Below are positions 35,671 to 49,290 of a DNA stretch of 64,000 nt, one piece after another (the first letter of the stretch is position 1; every line of letters starts with the position of its first letter). The notes beneath the pieces are model-generated. The model was not told where the DNA came from and made no database searches. It worked only from the letters and a program-made list of their open reading frames with translations. Source of the stretch: Pyxicephalus adspersus (Eukaryota; Chordata; Amphibia; Anura; Pyxicephalidae); assembly GCF_032062135.1 (NCBI RefSeq), contig NC_092868.1:44272196-44336195 (forward strand), read 5' to 3'. A program made the translations under genes and the position numbers.

Positions 35671-36988
35671 CCCAGTTTTCCTTATTAAGGAAAAGGAAAT
35701 AAAAGAAATACATAAGTTAATTAGTTTCTAGAAGTAGTCTACTCTACTTTTACACAATAATAAAATGTGCTTTAATTTCTAATTTGTTTCCAAATGGTAA
35801 TAAGGCAAGTAGTTGACTGTTGGCTTTACTATCAGATTTGATAGATCAAAACCAAAGTGCATGCTATATCCTTCAACCAACTTAGAAACAGTCCTAAGTG
35901 TGTCCAAGGTAAATTCCTTATCTCCATCATTTTTTCTTCCTATTGATGAGCTGTTCTATCTGCAAGGGTGCTAAGCTTCAATAGAAGTTATATTTGTACA
36001 ATGTCCCACTAGCTTGGCAATGTGTTGTTCAGAGGGAAAGCAGCACATTTTTTGAAGGTGATGTAGTATTTGGTGACCATACTGTTTGGTAAAATATCTA
36101 TATTAATGATTTTTTTAATAATTGTAATTGCTTTTTCAGCCTCCTTTCAGGATTTCTGAATAATACTATCCATTCTATGGAGTACACTTCCACCTTCAGA
36201 TTTCTGGATATCACATAATGTGGTTGCCCAGTATCTGTTAGAACATACAGAAAACCATGTAATAGCAATAATTTTAAACATGGCATTAGGCCATAAATCT
36301 TGCCATTCTATTATAAGACATTTTTGCTGAAGGCATATGGCCTGCATTGCCGAGCATGAGCAGCATGGCATTATGTTTCCAAGGAAACCCAACAGTCTAC
36401 AGTAGTGAGGTTGCAGTGAGTAACTTGACTTCTAATGGTGGTCTTAAGTTTTGTGGTTTTAAACCACAAAATGGAAAGCTTGGTGTCCTTATCCTTGGAA
36501 TTTAGTTGACATTTTTGGGAGGCCAGCAGTTCCTGTATAGTGTAAGTCTACAGAGAGGGTGTAAGGCCATTTGCATGCAAAGATCTTAGCAGTCCTCAAA
36601 TGCCTGTAGTGCAGAGTTGTGAATGGGATTTACAGAAAGTCACCACCTTTAACACTAACATTTCATTATCACATTCACCTAGATTTATTGAACAACAACT
36701 TCACTTGTTAGCAAGCATTATATTTGATCTATTTAGCTGCAATCAAAAAATTTTCTCATTAAATATTACATTATTAAGGTGTACCTAAATGGCGATTGAA
36801 TGTACTTAAACTGCACGTGAACTCAAAAACTGAAAATGTACTCCCTTATAGGCAACTTGAACTGTTAATTATTCCTGAAAAGTATAAATAAATCTACCAT
36901 TTTGCTTGGCTTTACCCAGAACATAACAGTGTCAATCCTGCACCCCTAGCCTTCTAGCTATCTATCTGTAGTGTGATATCATCTAAGG

Positions 36989-37185
36989 CAGGGGTGCCCA
37001 ACAGGTGGATCGTGATCTACCGGTAGATCGCAAAGGCAACACGAGTAGATCGCAGAGTCCTGGCTTTCAAAATAAACTCTATCGCGGACAGGAATTATTA
37101 AGTCCAAGTTTTTATTGTTGGTAGATCATTTCGACTTGGTCATTTTAGAAGTAGCTTGCAAGCCAAAGAAATGTGGGCACCCCTG
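36989..37185. mobile_element. Short nonautonomous hAT element of a second family
   Basis: Terminal inverted repeats CAGGGGTGCCCAAC and the complement of CAGGGGTGCCCACAT bound 197 bp. Flanking 8-mers ATCTAAGG and ATCTTAGG match at 7 of 8. Inside are repeated GTAGATCGC-type words and a segment GACTTGGTCATTTTAGAAG, a pattern I recall from widely distributed vertebrate hAT/Charlie-like elements. Confidence 0.85.
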
Positions 37186-37323
37186 ATCTTAGGCAATTCT
37201 GCCTCCAAATGCTTGAGTGGTATTTGGTGATGATACTACTGCGCTGCTTACGGTTTGCCTTGCTGGAGAGAAAGCTGTGACTGTGAACATGTACTGCAAT
37301 TATATCCCTGGGTATGCTCTGAT

Positions 37324-37413
37324 GATTAACAGAGGAATAATCGAGTAGATCAATATTCTGTAGATCTGTGTCATCCGCACCCCTTCTACTACTTGATTAT
37401 TCCTCTGTTAATC
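37324..37413. repeat. Inverted repeat with 25-bp arms
   Basis: Arms 37324-37348 and 37389-37413 pair at 24 of 25 positions around a 40-base loop, and a weaker match continues outside. No terminal duplication was seen. Not part of a repeat found elsewhere in the window. Confidence 0.9.
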
Positions 37414-37659
37414 ATAGATCACTGGTCCTCAGAGATTAGGAAACAAAGTCCTGCCTTTAGCAGGATCTCAACTTTTATGCAACCCTTAAATTATGAAACA
37501 CAAAACCACAAAATACAGATTTTTTGATTTCTTAATTTGTACAGCATTTAAGCACATTTTCTTCCAAACAGGTCCTCCTTAACTGAATTCCGCCATTGAT
37601 ACACATCAATCAGTTGATTTACGTTAACCTGATCACACAAATATCTACAGCAACAACAA

Positions 37660-38215
37660 AAACAGAATAAGTTTCCTTTAAGTGCTTGATACTACAGCAA
37701 ATATTGAACTCATTTTCACTAATGAATATTAACTGATTAAACAACTTAAGCATTTACGGTAATAACAACAGGATAAACAATTATCTATGATTATGCCATC
37801 CTATTCTTGATATTCCTAGTGCGAATGTCATCTGTGTCGTCTGTTTCGATAATGGAGCTCCCATAGCATATTTGCAAGTGCAATCTAAAAATAAATAGCA
37901 TAAAAACCCAGCCAATCTGTCAATAATAAAGGCGTTCTGCAATTATCAGCACCTGCATTATGATGCAATAGGATTAAATTACGGAGGGGCCCTGGCAGAA
38001 CCCCCACTGACAACAATTAGCATAAAAAAATCCTACAATTTGTAGCTGTGGGAGGGAATTATCAAAGGTTAACAGACTAAATATAACTATCGTTTTGTCC
38101 ATAAAATCAATGCGCTTTGTTACTAAATCTGCATTCTGTAATTTAACTGATAATAGTATTATGAAATCTGGAAGGGATCCACCTTGAGAAGATGGGCTTG
38201 TTTGCATTGTTTATT
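37660..38215. other. Candidate conserved noncoding element
   Basis: Unique sequence with AACAATTAGCATAA, GCAATTATCAGCACCTG and ATGATGCAATAGGATTAA; no repeats or exon borders recognised. Inference from composition. Confidence 0.3.
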
Positions 38216-38740
38216 AGAAATGATTTGATCTTAAGTGAAAATTAAGTACAATTTAAGTATCACATGTCAACAAAAGGAGTTTGTACTGTTAAATGAAGAG
38301 TACATTTGCAATTATCTGAGCACAAAACAACATGAATGGAAGAAACAATAACAACATAGATTTTCTTTTTACAGTTACTGTAATAATGACTGTCAGCATT
38401 TATACTGCCGCCCTACAGAAAATATGTATATCCATTCATCAGTTACAAAAAAAATAAAACAATCTTTTAATTCAAATATATTTTCGTTACAAAATTATGA
38501 AAAGTATGTTACATTTAGTTAGTATAAATAAAGCTTTAAAAACATGTTAGCATTGGTTGATATCATTATGGATGGCTCATAAAATGTTCTTTACATTACA
38601 TTTTTTCAGCATAATAAACCATTCCCCTTAACAAACCAATATTTTTAAAGTGAATTAGTTCCCAGACTATTAATATTAAGATATTTGTATACCCTGCAGT
38701 GGAGCTTAAAAACAAACCATCAATGACCATTGTAGATGCT

Positions 38741-39068
38741 TTTAGAGCCATTTCAAAATTGGAGGTTGACCACAGCGTTCTTCTACAGGCTCAACTGCGC
38801 TACTAACCACTCCCATTCAACTGAATGAAAGCAGTTGGAAACCATTTTATACAAGCGGCAGTGTTGGATCATGGCCCAATTTCTGGAAGCGATAGGGCTT
38901 CTGTCCACATGGCTGCTTTTCTTCTTCTGGAGGAAGAACCACACTGCTCAATTGCATGACAATACAGTTGTAAAACACTGTGGCTGATACTAGAAACTGC
39001 ATAGTAGTTGAATGGTGTCTAGTAATGCCTAACTAAGTGTTGTTGACTAGAAGTTTAAAAGGGGCCTA
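38741..39068. mobile_element. MITE, TTTTAGAGCC copy
   Basis: Begins TTTTAGAGCCATTTC and ends GTTTAAAAGGGGCC, the complement of GGCCCCTTTTAAAC. Contains CCACTCCCATTCAACTGAAT as in relatives. Confidence 0.55.
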
Positions 39069-39284
39069 CATTTGAAGTTATTTATTCCCAAAGATCACAG
39101 CAAATATTTCAGATTTGGGTTTTAAGTGGTTTCTAACAGCTTAGAAACACATGTTGGTTGTTTATATTGGGGTCTAGCAGGCTTCCAAGAAATAAGGAAT
39201 TAGGATCTATGTAGTTTCTATGTATCCCCAGCACATATGCTGAGGCTGTGCAAAGTTAAAGGGGATTTTAGGTGCAGATTAGTT

Positions 39285-39760
39285 CCTGACATATTCTGTA
39301 CTCCCATTGACTGCTAGGACTTTATAGACTCTCTGCTCCAAGTCATCACTTCTTGTTGTAGCGTTAAGTTGAGCTGACTTGGTGCTGGTGTCTATTTTGT
39401 TTACTGTTGCTGACCCTGTGGTTGTATGCTGCCTGGACTCACCTTGTGCCAGTGACCCCAACTCTGCTATGTCTTTATCAATGGATACCTCGTCTGGTGC
39501 ACTGATTACCTGTGTATGCCCTCTGGCTATGTATTTTAGACTTGCCTCTGCTGGAATTCTTTGTACTGTGTTATTTGTGAGCTCCTGGTCAGTCTTTCCC
39601 CAGACGGCATCCCTTGTGTGCAAGTCCTGGGGCCAACCCTGGTTTATCTAGCCTCCCAAGGCTGAGCATTGGACTTACTATAGGTGAACTGCACGGTGTA
39701 GATTGGGGGACTGGCGTCTGGTGAGCACTGTTGCTGGACCAGGGACTTACAATAGCAATA
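39285..39760. repeat. Unclassified, retroelement-like segment
   Basis: GC-richer block with ORFs on both strands (114 codons on minus, 90 on plus) and no recognisable domain. CCTGACC/CTGGACC-rich text resembles a decayed LTR. A weakly similar text lies at 1-170. Confidence 0.3.
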
Positions 39761-39764
39761 CATG

Positions 39765-41850
39765 ACCGCACATTGCTCATTAGTGCCATTGTTAAGGTTT
39801 GTTTAAAGTGCCCATACCAATGCCAACCTAACGCATAGAGAGGTTTGTGTTAACACAACACAATAATAGGAATAAGACCTTATTAGGGTTTTTCTCTTCA
39901 AATCAACAATCCAAATTACATCATTTTTGAAAATAAACAAAGAAAATAAATAAAATCTACAAATACTAATCAAAACAGAACAAACAGTATTGATTTTTAA
40001 TTTGAGAATTAAACGATTTTGTAATTGTCATTAAAGCGATCTGCCATAAATTATTGCTTATATTATTTTTAATTTAGTCTAATAAGTAATTAAAAGTTGC
40101 AAATAAAATGACAGTAGATGTGCATAATTTCAGGAGAAAATAATTGCATAAAATTAGGTTTCTTTACAAGTTACACAGCTTGCAGTATTAGACATATTAT
40201 GGTATGTGTAAAAAATATAATTAGTTATTTTCATTATAATAATCTTGCCTTAATTTTTCTAACTTGCATGGGGTTCATACTTTTTTTTATAGCAGTTACA
40301 AAGAATATGGACTCATTTGCATCAAACTCTACCCACAATGCAAGTATAAAAGGGTCATGTACCTATTAGTATAATTTCACTGAATGGACAACGCACCAAC
40401 ATGAAATCTATAAAATTAAAAAAAGAACAGATTATCTCCATGCAAGTTATTTGCTTGGTAGAAATCATCCTCAGGACAAGGCAAGACTGATAACCACTTG
40501 TGTACATGTGCAGGACTTCAAAATTTATAACGCCCTGGCCCTCTGCATAGCACTACATGGAGGAACCTGCTGAGACTTCTTCACACACACCAAGTATTGT
40601 GGTACGTGTTGTTCATTATCATGATCCTTGACCTGATGCAAAACTCTATGGTGGTAAAAAGATCCAGGCCACAATTCTGATTCTGGGAAAACCCCTGTAT
40701 GGGAACTCTGAACTCCACTGAAATGGCTGCCCTGCGAAATGAGGGACACCCAGCAAACTCTCTTCGAAAGTACATCCAACCTGTGGTATATCTCATAATT
40801 ATTCTGAAATTCCAAATCACCTTTATCCCCCAAGGAAGCTTTGCAAAACATGTCAGGAAAATAGGATCAACTTCAGAAAGAATCTAGCCATGTTCCTGAT
40901 ATCTTTTTTACATGAACTCATATAGTACTTGTTGTTGTATGTTATATACACTATTAGAGAGTTGTTTTCTAATAAATATATATACAGTATATGTATTTAA
41001 GGTTTGTATTTTAGTAACAACCTTAAAAACCCCATTCATCCATCAGTCCTAAAACAGCTATATGGGTCTCTTGTCTTTGCTTTTGTTTATTATTTATGGC
41101 CTAGCAAGGGCAAGAAGACAAGAATCGCATGGCAATAATGATGAGGAGAGCCCAGACTTTGCATCGTTGGAGCGCAAATTCTAAGAGATAATTCTGCCCA
41201 ACATGCAAATATCTACAGCATACTTGCACATTATGGAAAGATCTATGGGGACCTGCTGTGGCATAGTTCTACTTTAAAGACTTCTGCATTCCATTGCACC
41301 ATTCTTTATAATTTGATTCTAAAGTTTAGTGGCACATACAACTTTCTGTAGACCAAGAACAATATCTTTAACTTGTTGAAGCTGAAAGAGAGCATTTTTC
41401 TATGTTCAAATTACATATTGTAAAGTCCTCACTTTGATTAATGATGCATTGTGTATTTTTCTTTTTTTTAGGGAGGCTGTATGGACGGTATGCCACCCAA
41501 AATCCAGGATAAATACTGTGACATCGACCCCTCTTGTCTAAGAAGCTTGCCACCATTAATCATCCCAAACCTCATGAGAATAATTCAATTACAGGAATTA
41601 GTTGCCAACTATCTAAGGACATCAGAGGAGACTTAACACTTTGTCTTGTCCCAGGGCCTAAATAAATACAAAAGGAATAGTTGTACTTTTTCCGGCATCT
41701 GCCAAAAGAAAATGAAATATTTTACATAAACCACCAACACATTGAACACAGTTGGTATAAGAGGGTAAAAGATAAAGTACTGAAACATTTTATTAAAGCA
41801 GTACTCTAGCCTACTGGGAATGTTGGAAAGGTTTACAGAAATCACTAAAA
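39765..41850. other. No gene recognised
   Basis: AT-rich; a block at about 40440-40890 is denser in ORFs on both strands and may be an old repeat, not classified. Confidence 0.5.
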
Positions 41851-41856
41851 AACTAC

Positions 41857-41956
41857 CAGATACACTTTCATCAGTGAACCTGGGTGCTGGATCATGTAGC
41901 TTCACCGATGAAAGGTTATTTTCTCTAGCCTTGGAGAGCTTTAATAAATAAGGCCC
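41857..41956. mobile_element. Palindromic MITE, internally deleted
   Basis: Contains ATACACTTTCATCAGTGAAC and, inverted, GCTTCACCGATGAAAGG plus CTTGGAGAGCTTTAATAAAT. The central part is missing. Confidence 0.65.
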
Positions 41957-41959
41957 AAT

Positions 41960-44900
41960 GTACTATGTTTCAATTGCCAAACCAGAGCAGTTAATATGTA
42001 GACAGAGAAATGTGTCTGTACCAAATCTTTACATGAAATTAGGTTGCATGACAACGTAGCTTACACAGACAAAATCAAGAGAAGCTCCTATTACATCAAT
42101 CAAAGGATCTCACTTTTATTTTCAGTTCAGAAAGCAAAGGCAAAGGAGGAGCAGTGGACTGACACAGGTCAGGGATAAAATTGGTTCAATTGTGTTTGAC
42201 TATTCCAAATATAAAGGTTGTTTGTCCATGTTAGTTTTATTTTTTTTTAACTGGATTAAAGCCTGAATTAAAATTATTTCAAACCAAATGTGTACAGACC
42301 ATCCTGTTTCCCTCCAACACTCTTATACACAACCTTGGTCTGCCCAACAGATGAAATTAAACTCTGCTGCTTCATGTTTATGGCAAAGGCTGCTACTCTG
42401 CCTTTTAGTGTTCAGAGTCCAAATGGCTAATTGCCAGGCTCCAATGATGTTACGTTGGAGATATGATAGAGAACAAATATTAACCAACAAATATGGTCAG
42501 TATTTGTATTATATCTATTATATCTATTCAGGGACTGCAGCAAGCACTGGGGAGGTGGGTAGAAGTAGGGGTATATAAGGGCACCAGTGCATTTCTACAC
42601 AGAAAATGTGTTTCTTTGTGTTTTTTATATTAAGTTTATATTGCCATGATATATTGTACAGCCATTGTCTTAAAAATCCCATCCATCCACAAAAGTTAAT
42701 TATTAGGTCACAATAGGTAGGTTGTCTTCTTCTGGCTATGAATGAGGTTCAAGAGGAATCTCCTGGTTTTGACTGATTGGTTATATGTGTTGTTGGTGTA
42801 TAAGCAGTATGTGTGCCTGCTTACTAGCCATTGTGCCACACCTTGGCAGCTTTCAAAATTTCAAACTGGGAAGGTACCCTCCACATAAGATGCACACACA
42901 AAAGTAAAAATGCAAATGTGTACTCAGGACATTGTGTGGAATAGCCCAACTGTATTAAGGTAATCAGCAAAAACACTGCAAAGACCTTCCAAGTGTAGGT
43001 AGGAAGCAGAAACAGACAAACAATATGCAGCTTCTGGAGTTCAGTGTGAAGTAGATGCAGTTTGGAAATAACATCAGCTTCTGCATGTGTGCCAATGCTA
43101 CCATTATTAGGCCAAGACTCGGGGCTGTAGGGGAAGAAGAGGAAGAAAGGTTTTTGGGGCCCAAACCTAGCCATTACACATCAGTAGAGTAAGTATTTGG
43201 AGATCAATGTTGTCTTCAGTGATACATATGTTGGTGATAAAACTACTTGAAAAACCAAAGCCAAAACATAAGCCCAATCACTGCACATCAACCACGGCAG
43301 CATTGAGATTTTTATTGGAGTTTGTCTATTAGCCATACAAAAAGTAAGAATTTAACAAGATTGGCCAGCCACAGACTATAACAGGATTGACCTCAATGTT
43401 AGAGTATGCAAAATTGTAAAACAAGATTCACCAAACCCTTACCAAAACAAACCTGGGCAGATTTACCCATCACTAATCACCAAGACATATACAGAAAGTA
43501 AATCAACCCAGTGGGGACAATAATAAGGAGTTTTTTCTTACTAAAACTAACCAAAAATTGCCTTTTTATACACTCTTAAAAAACAAAACTATGAGTTATT
43601 TTGGAGAAAGGTTCTCAAATATCTAATGATGGGGAGATTAACTCTTGATGCCAATACCTGGTGTGCTGCCTGGGTTAAACTATGCCGATTTACCTTTTAC
43701 AGCAAGCTGAGACCCTTGTAATACACTTCAATTCCAAAGTTCTATAGATCAACCAGGAATGGACAGATGTTGAACATACTGACACAGTCATTAAAACTTC
43801 ATAATGACATCAGGAGTAGTCATATAGGAGAGAAACTTTGAAGAAATCAGGACATTTGATCCTACTATGAACCATTTGTTTAGCATCAGTTCCACCTCAT
43901 GGTTTCTAAGAAACCCACTGTCACTTACTAAACCATAACTCAATACTTAAGGTACAGCTTGAAGAAGTTAGGAGGGAGCGGGGACAACGAAGCTAATGAG
44001 CACATTAAAATTTGTAAGGGGTTCAGGACAGGGGACATTCCACAGCACTATCACCAGATAGGCAGAACATTGTTTTGAAACCAGCTTTGTTGGAAAAAAT
44101 AAACTTGCATTTCAATGATTTCCGCCATGGTACTTTTTTGTAACATGTTTAGTCTGATGGCCTGCATCCTTTAACCCACTTCTGTCTTGGACCAACCCTA
44201 GCCTTGCTGTGCAGAAATTTGAAAAGTATGATACCAGGTCAAATTCAGGCTCTGCTTAACCTTAAAAAAAATAATGATGCGTTCTGGATTACAGAGCTGC
44301 AATATTGTATGTTTTTCATACCTGTATACAGTTTGGCTTTTTTGTTGAATATTTATGTGTGAATACACTCGTAGCCACACTGCCATAATGCTTGCAGTAG
44401 CGGTAGCACACACTTTGCCCCAAAAAAGGATACTCTGACTTGTCTGCAATTTATATAGTGAGAAGGTATTGATTAGCATAATACCAGAACCCTTCTGAGG
44501 ACTGGTGTTGTAGCAGTGTGTTCCTATATGATTTATTGTTTAACAAAAGTTGAACTACGTTTTCTCACACTTGCTCCATACCGAGTTTGGTGCTCTTTCC
44601 TAACCACTTTTAGAATTATCTAGCACTCCATAGAGTTTCTCTTGTTATAGTTCAAATTTAGAGGAATTTACTGAAGAAAATGAAGATTTTGGCCATAGGT
44701 TTATATTGATCTAGCCAGGTACAAATGAAAACAATGTGAAATATTTAGGCACATGACCTGTTGCCCCTAAATCACTCAAAGTGAAAATTTTCCAAGGTAT
44801 GCCAAAGTGTACCCCATAGTCAAAAGAAGTCTTCTATTTTTAATCATAGAATACTACCTGCAAAATCACATGGTTTATATTTCACAATAAAGTCAACGAA

Positions 44901-45460
44901 GGTAATGGGACAACAATTCAAACACCATGACCATCACTTTTTATCATAATCAGTCTTGTCTTTTGAATGTTCTTGTTCAAACCCAAGCTGCATTGTATGT
45001 ACCTGATCTGCAAGAAAAAAATCTGTGGTGTTTCCAGCCATATATATCATTACAAAAACTGCGGACAGTCTTTCAGCTGCTTTACCTACTAAATGGTAAC
45101 GCTCTCTGCTTTAAAAAATATATAGATGACCTAGCATCTCCAAAACAATTCAGAGGGAACATTTTGGCTGTATTTTCACAAGTTTGGATTTAGAAGGGTC
45201 ATTTCTAAATACTTACAGTAAATGTCTTCATAATCCTTGCATTCCACAGATCTGGGCTGTCTTGGAGCCAAGTGCTAGAATGCTGGTTCCAGCATATGGC
45301 TCCAATTTTATGAAGACTCTGTGTGACAGTGATTGAGAGTTTCTAAAGCCCTGGCAGTAGAAGGAAGAAAAGGGACAGAGCAGCAGCACAGGATACAGAC
45401 TTCCGAGCAAAGGTTTTTTTTTCATGACATTAATGTTTATACTTCTCCCATTGAGCAGTC
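41960..45460. other. No gene recognised
   Basis: Mostly unique sequence. Minus ORFs at 42824-43174 and 44198-44479 have no recognised domain. A donor-like GTAAGT (minus) near 45212 adjoins a short open stretch in a repeat-like context. Confidence 0.5.
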
Positions 45461-45467
45461 TTTTTGT

Positions 45468-45690
45468 CCCACACCTCCTGCTAGGCATCACTGTCTGTTC
45501 GGAAACCCCTGCTAGGTACTCCCCCATGCCAAATTGGGCATTATTGTTCACCCCAACCTCAGTTGGGCACTATTGTTCTTCCCAAACCCCTGCTAGAGAC
45601 TATTGTTTTTCCAGTCCTCCATTAGAAACCATTACTCCTGCCCACACCAGCTGGGCACCATTGTTTTCCTCACCCGTCCTTAATACTACT
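45468..45690. repeat. Decayed ~30-bp minisatellite
   Basis: Words like CTGCTAGGTACT, TTGGGCATTATTGTTC, TTGGGCACTATTGTTC, GCTAGAGACTATTG and CTGGGCACCATTG recur every 30 bases or so. The overlapping plus-strand ORF shows a matching 10-residue rhythm and is probably a by-product. Confidence 0.65.
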
Positions 45691-45907
45691 GTCATCGGTA
45701 GTTCTGTAGTGATGTATCAGTCAATGGATAGAACCACAGTGCCCAATGGGAGGTCAACCTATCCAGTACACTAAAATGTGTTGGATAGCAACTATTTTCT
45801 TAGTTTGCAGGAAAATGAAGGTGTTATATACATCCCATAAAAAGGGTAACCATTACAAAAAGGAAACCCTTTTTGTACAACAGCAAGAAACAAGAGGTAT
45901 CTCTCAT

Positions 45908-45960
45908 CTTAGCTGCAAAGTAGGATAGGAAGGTAGCTGCAAAGTAAGATAGGGAAGGTG
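45908..45960. repeat. Short tandem duplication
   Basis: AGCTGCAAAGTAGGATAGGA is followed at once by AGCTGCAAAGTAAGATAGGG. Confidence 0.75.
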
Positions 45961-47859
45961 CCTAAGAAGTAACATAAATATATCACATTTTTCTTCACAT
46001 GCAAAGTGTCTCTCTACCCTTTCCAACGTGTAAAAAGCAAGTCATGGGTGAAACAGAAATATTAACCTACAAAGCAAATCTCATTTTTTCCCAGAAATCA
46101 CAGATGGTAAAACTACACAATTTGCTGATATTATCCCTTGGTGGGGAAAATGAGTGTCTGTAAACTTCCATCTGTATTACTGCCATGGAATGGAATATTT
46201 CGGGCACATGAAAATATTTTCTGAATGAGATTCTGCAGGTGTCGACATTTCAGATAAATATAATGTATAATAATCACTCAAGCCCCTTTGTATGTGGAAT
46301 CTGCAATAGTATCATGTGAATGCCACTGTCAGTGCTTGGTACAAAATTCCTTAGGTGTTTGCTGGCAACAATTATTCACAGTATGACTGGGACCTGCAGC
46401 AGCTCTATAGCACTGGATGCTTAGCTATTCCCAACTTGTAATTCAAAGCTGTGAGTCAGTCTGTGAGTAGGTAGGTCTCGCTGTGACTCAGACAAAATGT
46501 CTGGCGTGGAGGAGGCATAGCAAATGAGGGAGCTGTTCAAGGAGTATATTTAAGCAATGAAAAGAATGTATTTCTGGAAAACAGTGCCCCACAATGAACG
46601 CTTGTGATATTTCCTGATGTATTAAGGCTGAACGCCAGGAAAACAGAAAAACATACTGTTTAAATATAAAATATAGGCTGATACAAAAGACACAAAATAA
46701 TGCTGTAAAGGTTCTGTACTAAGGCAAAGATCATTAAATATATTTTTTAAATTCCAAGCAGTGCCTTGCAGGTAGAACTGAGCTGTACGGCAGGATGTTT
46801 GCATCTCAGGACAGAAGATCATTTTGGCATATATTTGTAGTTGTGTTCAGCTTTGTTTAGCCTTCCCAACCAGAAACCACAGCTCAGGGACTTTACTTTG
46901 TACTGCTACAGTTAGGCGAGACAGCTTTACCTGGTGGGTAATTGGACAAAAAAAGAGAGGCCTTGCATTGGTGAGCAGTGTTGTTTCTTACTTTAAAACT
47001 ATGCACGCTTTTGAAAGAAAAAGCTATAGAAAACCTAGGATCATGCACACTACAGAATGATTTGACTGTGCAAAGCAGTAGTATGCTGATTGACTCAGAG
47101 TATTACTTCTGTCTCTCAGTTTGAGAGTTTGAGGCTCATGTTTATAGGATTACAACAGAATAAGGCTAAAGCTATGGCCAACTTGTATACTGGATACACT
47201 AGTTGTAAATAAAAGTGTATTTCATAATAAATGGTGATTTATATTTTCCTATTATTAAATTAAAGTTTATCAGCTCACTAATGCTGCATTTTTGGGATGT
47301 TTTGAAGATAGTTGGCAGAGGTATAGAATAATGCAAGTCAAAAAGTATGCTAGAGGTCAGATGGCTCAGTGCACACTTTAAACTTAAGTCATGCAGGGTC
47401 AAACTATCTGCTTTGGTTGCCATTTTCTGACACTTCTCCCAGCTGTCTCGCCCACTAAAAAGCAAATACTCTGCAGCACAATAAAAATAAATTCATCTTT
47501 TTCTTTAATAACCCCCAATTTTAATATACAGGGGATGCATCCCAGCCTAGCCAGTGAAGATGGTCAAAAATTACTTCCAGGACAAGAAGACAAAAGAAGA
47601 TGGCAGCATCCTGTTACAGAACAAACACAGGTAAAACCTGGATTAGTTTTAAAATACTCCCCTAGTAGTTTTCTTTAGTGTGTGGCAATACCTCTATTTA
47701 CCAGCTGGTGGCAGTGCAGCAAATATTGTAATTAGAGCTCATGGCACCAAACAAAATGGGAAGGTGCAAAAACACTGAAATGTTCAGTGCTACAACACAG
47801 AAGCATTACAATTAAGGAGTTCAGTCCACAGAATACATTCCTCTTGTGTCAATTTTATA

Positions 47860-48340
47860 TGCTTAATGATCTGCACGTTGGCAGGAATTGACCCATGATC
47901 ATCGCTTTATACATGATTTGTAAATGTAAACGTCTTTAATAATTCCCTGTGTGCTTCAAATAAACAAATTAAAATCAACCCACAGCACCATCAGTTCCTA
48001 GGAATATTTGGTCAGGGCAATTAAAATGTTTGCTTTTTCTCCCCAGAAACAAATATGTTTGTTTTCAATTTCAGCTGGTGATATATAATTCATATATACA
48101 CCTCTGCTCTGTGTTACTGGCAGAAAACTCCAGGGATTTCAACTATTATTCATTCTACCAGAAGTTCAAGTGCTAATATACCTAGGGGATGGGGTACTTT
48201 GAATCATAATATTGAGATTTACTTTTTCATGCAATCTGCTAAATAAATAATACATTAAACACATTAGAGCACCGGAGCCGGTTCCTAGCACACAGCTAGG
48301 ATGCCATTACCTTTTAAAGATCTCTGAATCGTCTTTTTGA
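47860..48340. other. Candidate conserved noncoding element
   Basis: Unique tract with GGCAATTAAAATG and TATATAATTCATATATAC, no ORF of note. Nothing else identified. Confidence 0.25.
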
Positions 48341-49004
48341 ATGGAAGTGTCCCAGTTGCAGAAAAAAATGACATGGCAACATATAAAAAATAAATGCTAT
48401 ATATAATGGAAACAGCCACACAACCCACAAAACAAAATCCATCACATTTTAGAAAAACTACAACTCTTACTCTTAGTATGTGAATGTTTTTTATTCCATT
48501 GTTATTTTAAGATACACATCTGTCAAAAATGAGAACTAAAACTTAAGGCAGAACCAAAGTTTGAAAAAATGCTTTGGAGGAAATGTTTTTCGCAAGAAGA
48601 GAAATAGTGTATATCAGATTATCCACACCAAAATATATACAAAATGTTTTTGCTTTCTGCCAATCCCAAAATATGTTCACAAGGATAAAGAAGAGGATTT
48701 ACCTGATGAACTTTACTTTTTATTATATCTGGTTTTGAGCATAATGTAATTTATTACTTTGTCATGATATGTTACAAACTAGTATTTTGCTAACTCTCTA
48801 TCTCCCTGAGGAAGCCATACAACAAAACGGGTCGGCCATGAGACGACTTTCTTCTCAATTATTCACTTTAAGGTCATTACAAAGGACAAGAAACTTTGCA
48901 TTTGGAGTAACATAAATTAAATATCTGGTTAATAAGGGATTTTTCACTGTAAGGTCTGTGAAAATGTAGAAATCACTCCCACTCCCAAGTTGCGTAGATT
49001 GCTT

Positions 49005-49290
49005 TAAGAAAAAGCTAGATGATTTTTAGAAGCACAGAATATAACTGGGTATTAAGACTTTAAAGTAAAGATACCAGAGACTGTTGATCCGGGGAACATC
49101 CGATTGTCTCATGGAATCAGGAAGGATTTTTTTTTCCCCTGTTGGAGCGAATTGTACCAGGGGTTTTTGCCTTCCTCTTGATCAACATTGTCTATAGGGT
49201 TTTATATCCGGGATACGTTTATTTCCCTATTGGTTGAACTTGATGGACATATGTCTTTTTTCAACTAAACTGACTATATGAATATATGAC
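49005..49290 (+). repeat. Anuran interspersed repeat
   Basis: Contains GGAATCAGGAAGGATTTTTT, TTGCCTTCCTCTTGATCAAC and TTGAACTTGATGGACATATG followed by TCTTTTTTCAACTAAACTGA. I recall this string series from very abundant frog repeats. Family name uncertain. Confidence 0.65.

Noticed and set aside
36098..36270. Minus-strand segment after a strong acceptor (TTCTAACAG), open for about 45 codons
   Set aside because: Phase would fit exon B, but no usable donor follows and the frame runs to a stop.
39279..39623. 114-codon minus-strand ORF
   Set aside because: Lies in a repeat-like GC-richer block with an equally open opposite strand; no protein family recognised.
42824..43174. 116-codon minus-strand ORF
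   Set aside because: No domain and no splice or promoter support; hydrophobic stretch is from T-rich text.
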